Origin: Candidatus Flexicrinis affinis
GTDB taxonomy: Bacteria > Chloroflexota > Anaerolineae > Aggregatilineales > Phototrophicaceae
Reading direction: 5' to 3'
DNA: 64,000 nucleotides
NCBI GenBank assembly: GCA_016716525.1
Contig: JADJWE010000001.1
Span: 124,001-188,000 of the forward strand
The notes under the pieces were generated by a model. The model did no database searches. It saw nothing but the letters and a program-made list of their open reading frames with translations, and had not been told where the DNA came from. Of this stretch, positions 1 to 7,983 are shown one piece after another. The first letter of the stretch is position 1. Every line of letters begins with the position of its first letter. The translations under genes were made by a program, and so were the position numbers.

Positions 1-860
1 TACTGGCCGGCCGGTGCGGTGGCTTGCGGTGTGCTGTGCTGACCGCCGCCGCCATTGCCCTGCCCGCGGCCGGGGCCGGCCCACAGCGGGCGGCCGTTCG
101 GGTCGCGCAGCATGATGCGCTCGCCGGTGGCGGTGCGTGTGACCTGTCCGGCGCTGAATTGTTCGCCCTGCCAGAAGCCGAGCATCGAGATCGGGTCGCC
201 GGCCGCAAATGTGACGGCCTGCTGCTGCCAGAAGTCCGCGCGCCCGAAGGACACCGAGAGCGTCTGGCCGTCGGTCGTCTGCAGGATGAGGCCGTTGTTG
301 GTGAGCGCGGTGACGGTGCCTTCGATGGTCACCCACTGGTCGGCCGGAATCTGCACTTCACCCTGACCACTGCCATCTGCGCTGCCGTTGCCGCCCGCCC
401 ACAAGGGCGCGCCGTTTTCATCGCGCAGGGCGAGGACGGCGCCGGTGCTGGTCGTCACGGCGCGCGCGTGATAATCGGTGCCGTTGAAGAAGCCGTCGAC
501 GGTGACGGATGCTCCGGCAAGCAGCGTGACACTCTGGCTCTGCCAGTAATCGGCCGGCCCGAGTTCGACGAAAACGTCGCTGCCATCGGTGAGTGTCAAT
601 GTCATGCCGAGGGTCGAGAGTTCCGCGATGGTTCCGCTGGCGCTCCACACGTCGCCAACGGTGCTGGCGGCTGCCTTGACCGGTTCGCCCGAGCCGCCTG
701 TCTGATTGTTGCTGGCCTGATTGCCGCGAGCCTGTGGAGTGTGCGCTGCTGCTGTTGCGGTCAGGTCAACCGACGCGGCAGCGGGTTGGCCGAGGATTGC
801 AGCAGCGACGCCGCCGATCACGGTGACGAGTAGAACGCCAACGACGAGTTTCTTGACCAT
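1..860 (-). CDS. Exported protein with two repeated OB-like domains (3' end cut off by window edge)
   Basis: The reading frame starts at the ATG complementary to 858-860 and runs open off the left edge, so about 286 codons are visible. An N-terminal segment MVKKLVVGVLLVTVIGGVAA is a signal peptide or membrane anchor, followed by a Gln/Asn/Thr-rich linker. Two copies of a domain of about 90 residues follow. Each has the pattern G-T-(I/V)-x-x-L-(S/T), then T-D-G, then (Y/F)-W-Q-x-Q, and ends with L-R-D-(E/P)-N-G-x-P-L-W-A-G. The visible end is Gly/Gln-rich. The layout resembles DUF5666/OB-fold-like exported domains, but I cannot assign the family with certainty and know no function. The gene lies downstream of the DUF2202 gene on the same strand, separated by a terminator at 981-1021. 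High frame confidence, low functional confidence. Confidence 0.75.
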   Translation of the reverse strand, partial: MVKKLVVGVLLVTVIGGVAAAILGQPAAASVDLTATAAAHTPQARGNQASNNQTGGSGEPVKAAASTVGDVWSASGTIAELSTLGMTLTLTDGSDVFVELGPADYWQSQSVTLLAGASVTVDGFFNGTDYHARAVTTSTGAVLALRDENGAPLWAGGNGSADGSGQGEVQIPADQWVTIEGTVTALTNNGLILQTTDGQTLSVSFGRADFWQQQAVTFAAGDPISMLGFWQGEQFSAGQVTRTATGERIMLRDPNGRPLWAGPGRGQGNGGGGQHSTPQATAPAGQ

Positions 861-980
861 GAGAATCTTCCCTTAACGGTAGACGTGCGTTCGATAGGCC
901 CGATGATGCCGGGCAGATGTGTAGAGCCTGTGAAGGCACAATGTCGGGGTTGTGTAGCGTTGTCGCGTGGGCTGTGGACG

Positions 981-1021
981 AAAAAAGAAAGGGCGCAGAG
1001 AACGGTGTGTCCTCTGCGCCC
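981..1021 (-). terminator. Rho-independent terminator after the DUF2202 gene
   Basis: GGGCGCAGAG (991-1000) pairs perfectly with CTCTGCGCCC (1012-1021) across an 11-nt loop. On the minus strand the stem is followed by TTTCTTTTTT (complement of 981-990). It lies 22 nt past the stop codon of the DUF2202 gene and so ends that transcript before the next gene on the same strand. Confidence 0.9.
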
Positions 1022-1042
1022 GGGGTTGTGCCGGAGTGCGTA

Positions 1043-1759
1043 CTAGCTGGCGCACATCTCGAAGGCCGGCAGGTGGCTGAACTCCGACGCGTCCCGCAGT
1101 ACCTGTGCGACATACGTCAGGTCAGGATAGGGTTCGAAGGCGGCGAACATTGCGTCGTACAGGTCGAAGTTGGCGACCTCTGCGTCTGCTGCGACGGTGC
1201 AGGCGTCCGCCAGGGTGTCATACGTTGGCAGATCGAACTCGGGGACCTCCGGGATGGCGATGTCATACCGTTCGAAGAGCATTTCCCACGCGGCGATGTG
1301 CTGTGCCTCGCTGCGAAGAATGTTGGTGAACGGGCGCACGGGGCCGAACTGTTCGATCACCGCGCTGTACACCGCATAGGCGTGCTGTTCGTCGAGCCAA
1401 CCACTCATCATCAGGTCGACGATGTCCTGCGGAAGCTCATCGACTGCGGCCGGGGGCAGGTTCAGGAACAGTCCGCTGCCCATGTTCGCATTCATGTAGG
1501 TGTTGCCGCGCGGGCCGGCGTCTTCGTTGCGCCCGCCTTGATACCCGTACCCGAGTCCGCTCGGCATCGCGTTCTGCGTGGCTGTTTGGGTCTGCGTCTG
1601 GGTTTCCGTCTGGGTTTGCGTGTTTGTCTGGGTCTGCGTGCCTGTACCGGTACCGTTCCCCGGTCCGTTACCGCGACCGCCTTGTGCCGAGGCCGTCATG
1701 GCGACGAGGGCCAGCATGGCCATAACCAGTAGGACGATCCAAATCCGTTTGGCGTTCAT
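1043..1759 (-). CDS. Exported DUF2202 (ferritin-like) protein with a Gln-Thr repeat linker
   Basis: The 238-residue product starts with a clear signal peptide ending ...MTASAQ. The start is the ATG complementary to 1757-1759, preceded by GAAGGAGA; an upstream in-frame ATG at 1885 lacks this context. Residues about 27-66 are low-complexity Gly/Asn/Gln/Thr with an almost perfect (QT)n stretch at 41-62. Residues about 78-238 match DUF2202, a four-helix ferritin-like domain. Acidic/His pairs suited to metal binding are visible in DEQHAYAVY, LRSEAQHIAAWE, AEVANFDLYD and ASEFSHLPAFE. Related domains are thought to bind iron or other metals, but no activity is established. The gene appears monocistronic, with a strong terminator downstream. 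Confidence 0.85.
   Translation of the reverse strand: MNAKRIWIVLLVMAMLALVAMTASAQGGRGNGPGNGTGTGTQTQTNTQTQTETQTQTQTATQNAMPSGLGYGYQGGRNEDAGPRGNTYMNANMGSGLFLNLPPAAVDELPQDIVDLMMSGWLDEQHAYAVYSAVIEQFGPVRPFTNILRSEAQHIAAWEMLFERYDIAIPEVPEFDLPTYDTLADACTVAADAEVANFDLYDAMFAAFEPYPDLTYVAQVLRDASEFSHLPAFEMCAS
1574..1639 (-). repeat. In-frame Gln-Thr hexanucleotide repeat
   Basis: A run of ACNCAG-type 6-bp units encodes alternating Thr-Gln with single Asn, Glu and Ala substitutions, forming the linker between the signal peptide and the DUF2202 domain. Such short in-frame repeats can vary in length between strains. The surrounding coding sequence is not repetitive. Confidence 0.8.
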
Positions 1760-1959
1760 CTTCTGTCTCCTTCTTCGTACGGATTTCGATTTGTCCATAC
1801 GATAGAAGGAAGATGTGTAGGAGTTGTGTGGGTGGCGTGTCGCGGTTGTGTGGAAGGGCGGTGGGCGGTGAACGAAATCGAACACGCGCGTGCACTCGCG
1901 TGAATCCGCGCGTACGCGTGCGACCGGATATCATCGAGGCGGAAGGCAAGTCTTCCTGC

Positions 1960-2397
1960 TCAGGCCTTTGACTTCGACTCCAGATGCGAAATGCCTCGCC
2001 GCAAGTACCAGATCACACGCAGGACGATCCACACCAGCAGTGTCATCACGATAGCGAGGAACCACGCCCCCGTGCCGACAGCCATGCCGATGGCGGCGGT
2101 AATCCAGATGCTGGCCGCCGTCGTGAGGTCGTGGACTCGGCTCTCGCTGCGGTAGATGACCCCGGCGCCGAGAAACCCGACGCCCGTCACGATGTTGGCG
2201 GCCACGCGCGCACTATCCGACCCTGGAAACGCAAAGGCTGACAGCAGTGTGAACAAGCATGCGCCCGCCCCTACCAGCATGTGCGTTCTGAGGCCCGCAT
2301 CCTTGTCGCGCCTTTCGCGATCCAGGCCGATTAGGGCGCTGAGGGTAAGCGCGAGGATGAGCTGCAAGGAAGCGACGAGTTGTTGTTCGAGAGACAT
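1960..2397 (-). CDS. MgtC/SapB-family inner-membrane protein
   Basis: The 145-residue protein carries the MgtC hallmarks: GLDRER near residue 24, LRTHMLVGAGACLFTLLS, and TGVGFLGAGVIYR, followed by two more hydrophobic helices and a basic tail. Four to five membrane segments fill the product. MgtC proteins support growth under low magnesium or phosphate limitation; in Salmonella MgtC acts on the F-type ATP synthase. The longer reading frame upstream to 2622 is Arg/Cys-rich and unlike a protein, so I start at the ATG complementary to 2395-2397. The family comes in short (about 140-160) and long (about 230) forms and this is a short one lacking the C-terminal ACT-like domain. No operon partner is visible. 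Confidence 0.85.
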   Translation of the reverse strand: MSLEQQLVASLQLILALTLSALIGLDRERRDKDAGLRTHMLVGAGACLFTLLSAFAFPGSDSARVAANIVTGVGFLGAGVIYRSESRVHDLTTAASIWITAAIGMAVGTGAWFLAIVMTLLVWIVLRVIWYLRRGISHLESKSKA

Positions 2398-2598
2398 GAT
2401 ATCCAGTTCGATAATCGTCAATAGGCTTTGACTCCATGTTACCACCGGGAGGCGCCCACCGCGCGCTTCCACGGCAGTTCGCACAAGTCGAGCACACCGT
2501 TGTGCGGGCTGGTCCGCCCAACGGCATCCGCGACGACACAACCACGCAGTGCATGCGCCACCTACCGCCAAATTCGCCCCGGTAGCAGTGCGGACCTG

Positions 2599-2790
2599 CA
2601 AAACAACACCCCAATTCAACACTTAAGTGGCTCCACAACACCATAGCCTGACCGCTAAGGTGGGTATATCGCATGTTTTCGGGAAAGGACCCTCACTATG
2701 AAGCGCCGCACTCTTTCCGCCATCAGCATGGTTATGCTGTTTCTGCTGTTTGCAGCTGCCGTTCGCAACCGCGGAAATGCGCAGGACGTT
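2599..2790 (+). repeat. Promoter-RBS-signal-peptide module, copy A (twin at 6535-6726)
   Basis: These 192 bases align end to end with 6535-6726. Shared blocks include CAAxACAACACCCC, CACTTA(A/G)GTGGCT, TATCGCA(T/C)TTTTC, GGGAAAGGACCCTCAC(T/C)ATG and, in the coding part, the signal-peptide codons through GCGCAGGACGTT. Similarity stops just after the predicted signal-peptidase region, so two unrelated mature enzymes are preceded by the same regulatory and export leader. The block CACTTAAGTG (2620-2629) is a perfect palindrome in this copy and a near palindrome in the other, and could be a regulator site. Confidence 0.85.
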
Positions 2791-3858
2791 CCGCAGGCGT
2801 TCCCACCGGATATCGCGGCGGAAATCCAAGCGAAGATGGACAATCTGACCACGAGCGGACTCCCGCCCGGCATGGTCGTGTGGATCGACGCGCCCGGGTA
2901 CCGGTTCGAGGGGGCTAGCGGCTTGGCAAACCTTATGGACGATGCCCCGATGACACCGGAAGGTGCGTTCCGGATCGGCAGCATCACCAAGATGTTCACC
3001 GCGACGGTGATCCTCCAACTGGCGGAGGACGGCGTGCTGACTCTGGATGATCCGTTGGCGCTGTGGCTGCCGGATGTCGCCGATCAACTGCCCAACGGTG
3101 ATCAGATCACGCTGCGCCACTTGCTGACGCATACGTCCGGCTTGTTCAATGTGGTCGAACACGAGGCCTACTGGGCTGATATCTTCACACAGGCGGTCAT
3201 CGATGAGGATACGGGAATCCTGACGCTTGCCTGCGTCCAACGCGACCCTCACGACACGCTCGCCCGCTACGTCTATGGCAAGGAAGCCAATTTCGAGCCG
3301 GGGGCAGGGTGGCACTACAGCAACACCAACTACACGCTGCTCGGCATGGTGATCGAGACGGCGGCGGATATGCCGCTCGCAGAGGCGTATCGCACGCACA
3401 TCTATGAACCGCTGGGTATGACGTCAACGTTCCTCGACTGCTATGAGGACGCGCTGATTGATGTCGTGCACGGCTATACGTTGTTTGAGGACGCCACTGC
3501 CGATCTCACCGAACTGCATGAATCCGTCGGATGGTCGGCGGGCGGTTTGGTCTCTACCGCAGCGGACCTGATCGCCTTCGCGCGTGGACTGTTCGGTGGA
3601 GCGCTGTTTGACGGTCCGGAGTCACTGGCCGCGATGACGACGCCCGCTCCCGGTAGTTCCTACGGTCTGGGCGTTGTGGTGCAGGCGGACTATGTTGGGC
3701 ATGCAGGCTATATCGCCGGTTTTCGTTCGCAGCTTAGTTATGCGCCCGCGTTCGATACGGTCGTGGTGATGCTCTACAACAGCGATGCCGCCGATCCCGA
3801 ACAGAGTCGGGCCGATGTGATGAGTCCGGCGCTCTCGATGCTGCGTGCAGAGGACTGA
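2698..3858 (+). CDS. Exported serine hydrolase, beta-lactamase/class C PBP family
   Basis: The 386-residue protein has an N-terminal signal peptide (hydrophobic residues 9-21, ending ...GNAQD). The nucleophile motif S-x-x-K is S95-I-T-K98, the Y-x-N motif is Y207-S-N209, and the third motif H-x-G is GHAGYIAGF near residue 340. This is the beta-lactamase-fold family (PF00144) that includes D-alanyl-D-alanine carboxypeptidases, esterases and class C beta-lactamases; the substrate cannot be read from sequence. The start ATG follows GGGAAAGGACCC. It shares its upstream region and signal peptide with the alpha/beta hydrolase at 6634, and a related hydrolase follows at 3976, so the region looks built by local duplication. 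Confidence 0.88.
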   Translation: MKRRTLSAISMVMLFLLFAAAVRNRGNAQDVPQAFPPDIAAEIQAKMDNLTTSGLPPGMVVWIDAPGYRFEGASGLANLMDDAPMTPEGAFRIGSITKMFTATVILQLAEDGVLTLDDPLALWLPDVADQLPNGDQITLRHLLTHTSGLFNVVEHEAYWADIFTQAVIDEDTGILTLACVQRDPHDTLARYVYGKEANFEPGAGWHYSNTNYTLLGMVIETAADMPLAEAYRTHIYEPLGMTSTFLDCYEDALIDVVHGYTLFEDATADLTELHESVGWSAGGLVSTAADLIAFARGLFGGALFDGPESLAAMTTPAPGSSYGLGVVVQADYVGHAGYIAGFRSQLSYAPAFDTVVVMLYNSDAADPEQSRADVMSPALSMLRAED

Positions 3859-3874
3859 GCGGCCGCTTGAAAGC

Positions 3875-3902
3875 CTCCCTTCGCCTCTATGGGCGGGGGG
3901 AG
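3875..3902 (+). terminator. GC-rich stem-loop after the first serine hydrolase
   Basis: CTCCCTTCGCC (3875-3885) can pair with GGCGGGGGGAG (3892-3902), counting two G-U pairs in the RNA, across a 6-nt loop. It lies 16 nt past the stop codon. There is no T-tract, so it may be a transcript-end or stability element rather than a classical intrinsic terminator. Confidence 0.45.
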
Positions 3903-3975
3903 CGCATTACTCGACGCGAACCGATCGAAACAGTGAGCCTTCAACGTTAGTCACCGGACAGTGAGGAAAGCAGTC

Positions 3976-5025
3976 ATGCAGAAGCTGAACAAGACTCGTA
4001 CCGTGCGAATCCTGCGAATTGTCATGCCCATCGTTGGGGTCGTGACCGCCCTAATCTTCGTGCCGTGGAACGCGGTACTGCTCTGGATGGCACCGCTGTC
4101 CGACACCGTTCAGGGCGAACTCGATCGTGCTGTCGGTCGCGGGTTTGACGGGATCATCGTCTATGTCGATCAACCCGGCGATGACCCGGCGCTCTACGCG
4201 GCTGGCTGGAACAACAGGGCGGAGCAGGAGCCAGCCGACCCGCAGTCCTTGTTCAAGATTGGCAGCATCAGCAAGCTGTATGTCGCGGCGGCTGCCGCCA
4301 AGCTGGTCAGCGACGGGAGCTTGTCACTGGATGACACGCTGGCGGATCACCTTCCTGAGCTTGTCGGTCGGATTGAATACGCCGATCGCATTACCCTGCG
4401 CATGCTGCTGCAGCATCGCAGCGGCATCCCCAACTTTGTTGACCATCCCGACTATCCGTGGTTCGAGACACTGCCGGATCGCGATGCCTATCTTGCGTTT
4501 GCTTTGGATCAACCCGCAGATTTCGAGCCGGACAGCGACTATCGCTACTCCAACACGGGGTATCTGCTGATCGGCGATATTCTCGACAAGGTTCTGGGCT
4601 ACAGCTATACCGACTACATCCGCGCTGAAATTCTGGAACCGCTTGGGCTAAACCATACCTACAGTTTCCTCAGTCAGGTGGATTCTGGAGACGTCGCCAG
4701 CGGATACCACCATGAGGTTGAGCCTGACCTGAAGGCGCTTGACCACACCAGCCCCGGTGGCTCGATGATCGCGACGGCGCAGGATGTCGGCATTTTCCTG
4801 AGAGCGCTCAATGACGGTTCGCTGCTGTCTGATGACGAGCAGGCGATCTATACGTCAATCTACGAGTACGAGCATACGGGCTGGGTGCCGGGCTACCAGA
4901 GTATCGCACGCTACGATGTAGACACGGACACGGTCGTCGTTGTGTTCGTGAGCTCCACCGGTGGCGACACCGAAGCGACAATACACATCGTATTTGACCG
5001 GATCGTACGCATCGTCAACAGGTAG
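3976..5025 (+). CDS. Membrane-anchored serine hydrolase, beta-lactamase/class C PBP family
   Basis: The 349-residue product has one hydrophobic N-terminal segment (residues about 13-38) without an obvious cleavage site, so it is probably anchored with the enzyme outside. The catalytic S-x-x-K is S97-I-S-K100 and the Y-x-N motif is Y191-S-N193. The C-terminal HTGWVPGYQS stands where the H/K-x-G motif is expected. I choose the ATG at 3976 because GAGGAAAG lies 6-7 nt upstream; a GTG at 3961 in the same frame would add five residues. It is about 35 residues shorter than the preceding paralogue. Substrate unknown: peptidoglycan peptides or small esters are both possible. Confidence 0.85.
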   Translation: MQKLNKTRTVRILRIVMPIVGVVTALIFVPWNAVLLWMAPLSDTVQGELDRAVGRGFDGIIVYVDQPGDDPALYAAGWNNRAEQEPADPQSLFKIGSISKLYVAAAAAKLVSDGSLSLDDTLADHLPELVGRIEYADRITLRMLLQHRSGIPNFVDHPDYPWFETLPDRDAYLAFALDQPADFEPDSDYRYSNTGYLLIGDILDKVLGYSYTDYIRAEILEPLGLNHTYSFLSQVDSGDVASGYHHEVEPDLKALDHTSPGGSMIATAQDVGIFLRALNDGSLLSDDEQAIYTSIYEYEHTGWVPGYQSIARYDVDTDTVVVVFVSSTGGDTEATIHIVFDRIVRIVNR

Positions 5026-5156
5026 CGCGCATCGTTCAGCTCGCTGGGCGGTATTACCGCGTCCGTGAGGGCATCCAGTGCCTCCGCTTGTTCCGGTGTA
5101 AACAGGTCGCGTCTGATGACTTCGGTGATCACGGCGGTTAGCTCACGATCGCCCAT
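4911..5156 (-). other. Possible small ORF or gene remnant antisense to a hydrolase 3' end
   Basis: From the ATG complementary to 5154-5156 a frame encodes a plausible-looking helical segment (ELTAVITEVI, then FTPEQAEALDALTDAV) for about 45 residues before running antisense into the hydrolase gene. The GC-rich third positions look coding, but the ORF has no good ribosome-binding site and overlaps a solid gene by 115 bp. I read it as a decayed fragment at best. Confidence 0.2.
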
Positions 5157-5203
5157 CCTTTGACAATCACAGTCTATCTCTCGCCTCCATGATCCAAACA
5201 TGA

Positions 5204-5235
5204 ACAGGACGCACCTCGACGCAGGTGCGTCCTGT
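5204..5235 (-). terminator. Perfect 13-bp stem-loop after the ScyD-like gene
   Basis: ACAGGACGCACCT (5204-5216) pairs perfectly with AGGTGCGTCCTGT (5223-5235) over a 6-nt loop. It lies 25 nt beyond the stop codon of the minus-strand beta-propeller gene. The downstream tail on the minus strand (TCATGTTTGG) has only a short T-run, so the terminator is strong in stem but weak in tail. Confidence 0.65.
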
Positions 5236-5260
5236 ATCGAATCACGCGGATCGCGGCGCG

Positions 5261-6295
5261 CTACATGCCTAGCTTCAGCACGCCGCCGGTGCCTGCCGGG
5301 ACGAACGCGGTGCCAAACGAGACATACAGCGCGCCATCCGGCCCCTTCGCGATGCCGAACGGGACGGGCAGCCCCTCGGCAACTGGCGTAGCGCCCTCGG
5401 CGGTGACCATGACGACGCTGCCCGGGCCGGGGCCTTCGGCGGTGAATACGGCCAGTTGGACCGCGTACAGCGTATCGCCATCGAGCAGGATGTCGGTCAC
5501 CGCGTTCAGGCCGCCGAAGGTCGCGACCAGCGACCCCCCCGACCAATGCTCGATCTTGCCGGCACCGGGCGCCAGTCCTTCGCCGAGGAATCCGATGTAC
5601 AGGTCGCCGTTGTCCGCCACTTCGATCGAGGTCGGAACGGGGTTGTCCGGCCAGGCATGCACCAGGCTCAGACCGGCCTCGGCCGTCCACGCCAGCAGGT
5701 CGTTGCCGCCAGCGTCGGCGATGTACAGCGTACCATCCGGCCCCCACGCGATATCGGCCACGTTGGTGTCGTAACCGTTGCCGTCGGGGTCGTTGATCGC
5801 TTCGAAGTGGTTCAGGTTGATGACGGTCTTGACGACCAATGTGGCGGCGTCGTATTCGACGACCGAGTCCGCCCAGTAGGCGCCCGAGTTCGCCGAGCCG
5901 TTGCCCGAGAAGACGACCCACAGCGAGTCGCCGCGGGGAATGACGCGGTACAGGCCACCGGTCTCCATCCCTAGGTCATAGCTGGGATAGCCGGCGATCA
6001 GGTCGCTGACCGTGCCGTCCGGCGCGACCGCGACAATCCGCCCTGTCAGGCCAATCCGCGCCGAGCCCTCGCCATCCGGGCCCGTCATGGCTATTTCCAG
6101 TTCACCGCCGACACCGGCAACGGCCACCAGCAGATTGCCGGCGTCGTCGAACGCCACGCCGCGCGGCGAACCGAGTTCACCCACTACCACCTCGCCTGGC
6201 AGAGGCGGCATCGCGTCCTGTCCCACCGCCGGCATCACGCCGAGCGTCAGCAGCGCTGCAACACCAACCGACCCGAGTACCCGTTTGACCAACAT
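5261..6295 (-). CDS. Exported ScyD/ScyE-family beta-propeller protein
   Basis: The 344-residue protein starts with a signal peptide (MLVKRVLGSVGVAALLTLGV, cleaved near AVGQDA). The rest consists of NHL-like blades with repeated G-x-P-x-G-(V/I)-A-x-D-x-x-G-x-L-(L/Y)-(V/I)-A patterns, for example GSPRGVAFDDAGNLLVA, ADIAWGPDGTLYIADAG and FGIAKGPDGALYVSFG. This resembles the ScyD/ScyE family, named from cyanobacterial scytonemin clusters but widespread as exported propellers of unknown function. The start is supported by GGGAGGA 3-4 nt upstream of the ATG complementary to 6293-6295. No other scytonemin gene is near, so a pigment role is not implied. Confidence 0.85.
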   Translation of the reverse strand: MLVKRVLGSVGVAALLTLGVMPAVGQDAMPPLPGEVVVGELGSPRGVAFDDAGNLLVAVAGVGGELEIAMTGPDGEGSARIGLTGRIVAVAPDGTVSDLIAGYPSYDLGMETGGLYRVIPRGDSLWVVFSGNGSANSGAYWADSVVEYDAATLVVKTVINLNHFEAINDPDGNGYDTNVADIAWGPDGTLYIADAGGNDLLAWTAEAGLSLVHAWPDNPVPTSIEVADNGDLYIGFLGEGLAPGAGKIEHWSGGSLVATFGGLNAVTDILLDGDTLYAVQLAVFTAEGPGPGSVVMVTAEGATPVAEGLPVPFGIAKGPDGALYVSFGTAFVPAGTGGVLKLGM

Positions 6296-6534
6296 TGTTC
6301 CTCCCTTAGACAAACGCACACTTGCCTGATCTATGCAGCGATCGTTGGGTTGAAATCGCTGTGATATCAGCGTATGCCGCCGGGTGTCCCGCTGTCATGA
6401 GCCGCCATCACGATGTGCGTAGGAAGTATGCCCGGACGTGCCGGGCCAACGGCCCGCACCAACGGACCGCCCTTTAGGCAGGACAACCACGATCGTTCCG
6501 TCTGACTCCTCCGCTCGGCAGCGGAGCGGGACAG

Positions 6535-6726
6535 CAAGACAACACCCCAGACAACACTTAGGTGGCTTCACGACAGCACTGCCTAAACGGTATGGTGGAT
6601 GTATCGCACTTTTCCGGGGAAAGGACCCTCACCATGAAACGCCGCAGTCTCTCCATCATCACGCTAGTCGCGTTGTTTCTGCTGTCTGCTGCGGCCCTTC
6701 GCAGCCGCGGGGACGCGCAGGACGTT
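6535..6726 (+). repeat. Promoter-RBS-signal-peptide module, copy B (twin at 2599-2790)
   Basis: Same length as copy A and co-linear with it. The palindrome core is CACTTAGGTG here (6555-6564). A TATGGT block (6590-6595), opposite TAAGGT in copy A, is a possible -10 element about 40 nt upstream of the start codon. The shared region ends after the GACGTT codons following the signal peptide. Confidence 0.85.
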
Positions 6727-7875
6727 GGCGACCGCACCGGCATTCGACCCGATGCGCCGGCCTATGCCATTCGCGGGCCGTACACCGCGGGCGCACGCAG
6801 CATCTCGATCGACGCGGACGGGCCACTCGAAGCGACCGTCTGGTATCCCGCGGTAGGCGAGGAGTCGGGCGCCGAATACAGCTACGTCATCAAGATGGAC
6901 ATGCTCGCAGGGATGACGGCCAGCGCGGTCGGACAGGCGGCGGTCGACGCGCCGGCGGACGAGTCCGGCGGGCCGTACCCGTTGGTGATTCTGTCGCCGG
7001 GATTCGCGATTGGCCGGGCCAGCTACGCATGGATGGGCGAGCATCTGTCGACGCACGGGTTTATCGTGATCGCGCCTGAGCACGTCGAGGCGGCGGACGA
7101 GGCGCTCAGCGGGTTCTGGCGCGCAGCTATTACCCGTCCGCAAGAGGTTCACAGTGTGCTGGAATACGTCGATGCCGAGACGGTCGAGGGCGGGTCGCTG
7201 CACGGACTTGTCGACGCCGAGACGGTCGCCGTGATCGGACATTCCTACGGCGGCTATACCTCGCTGGTGATGGGCGGCGCGCGCTTCGACATCGACAGCA
7301 TGAACGCGCTCTGCGAGTCTGCCCGTGCGGAGGGCGATCCGGTCGGCGCGTGGCTGTGCGATCTGGTCGAGCCGTTCGTGGGGGATATGGCCGAACTCAG
7401 CGGCCTCGACAGCATACCGGACGGGTTGTGGCCGGCGCGCGGCGACGACCGCATTGACGCGATCGTGCCGATGGCCGGCGATGCCTACTTCTTTAACGCA
7501 GACGGCTTGGCGGCGGTCGATGTGCCGGTGCTCGCCATCGGCGGCACGGCCGATACCGGGACGCCGTACCTATGGGGTGCCTACCCGACTTACGAGCACG
7601 TTTCAAGCGACACCAAGGCGCGCGTTGCCTTCGAGCATGCTGAGCACATGGTGTTCGCGAGCACCTGCGAGTCGCTGCCGTTCTTCGCCGAAATCGGGTT
7701 CTACACCTTCTGCTCGGATGCGGTGTGGGATGTCGACCGGGTGCACGACCTGACCAACCACTTCACGACCGCATTTCTATTGTCGGTGCTCAAGGGGGAC
7801 GAAGACGCCGCTGCGGCGCTCGCGCCCGAGGCCGTGCAGTTTGCGGGCATCACCTACGATGCGCTAGGGTTCTAG
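6634..7875 (+). CDS. Exported alpha/beta hydrolase (PAF-acetylhydrolase / dienelactone hydrolase-like)
   Basis: The 413-residue protein begins with a signal peptide nearly identical to that of the serine hydrolase at 2698. The mature part has the alpha/beta-hydrolase signature: an oxyanion-hole region PLVILSPGFAIG near residue 117, the nucleophile elbow G202-H-S204-Y-G, a candidate acid in GGTADTGTPY and a candidate catalytic His in FEHAEHMVF. Order and spacing resemble PAF-acetylhydrolase/DLH-type lipases, which cleave short acyl esters. The ATG at 6634 is used because AAAGGA precedes it and the signal peptide starts there; an upstream in-frame ATG at 6562 lies in the promoter module. Confidence 0.87.
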   Translation: MKRRSLSIITLVALFLLSAAALRSRGDAQDVGDRTGIRPDAPAYAIRGPYTAGARSISIDADGPLEATVWYPAVGEESGAEYSYVIKMDMLAGMTASAVGQAAVDAPADESGGPYPLVILSPGFAIGRASYAWMGEHLSTHGFIVIAPEHVEAADEALSGFWRAAITRPQEVHSVLEYVDAETVEGGSLHGLVDAETVAVIGHSYGGYTSLVMGGARFDIDSMNALCESARAEGDPVGAWLCDLVEPFVGDMAELSGLDSIPDGLWPARGDDRIDAIVPMAGDAYFFNADGLAAVDVPVLAIGGTADTGTPYLWGAYPTYEHVSSDTKARVAFEHAEHMVFASTCESLPFFAEIGFYTFCSDAVWDVDRVHDLTNHFTTAFLLSVLKGDEDAAAALAPEAVQFAGITYDALGF

Positions 7876-7920
7876 CGCAATCCAGCTTGCTGGGCGGGGT
7901 GCCACAGTGCTCCGCCCAGC
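7860..7920 (+). terminator. Two consecutive stem-loops at the end of the alpha/beta hydrolase gene
   Basis: TGCGCTAG (7860-7867) pairs with CTAGCGCA (7872-7879) across the stop codon. GCTGGGCGG (7889-7897) pairs with CCGCCCAGC (7912-7920) just after it. Both stems are perfect. Neither has a T-tract. Confidence 0.5.
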
Positions 7921-7983
7921 GCAGCCCTGTCGCTAGCAACAGTGAGGACCGAACCGCAGATCAATAGCGAAAGACGAAACCGG

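Noticed and set aside
24..833. Long plus-strand frame of 269 codons at the left edge
   Set aside because: It is the antisense shadow of the exported repeat protein, which has a signal peptide, duplicated domain and GC-rich third positions on the minus strand.
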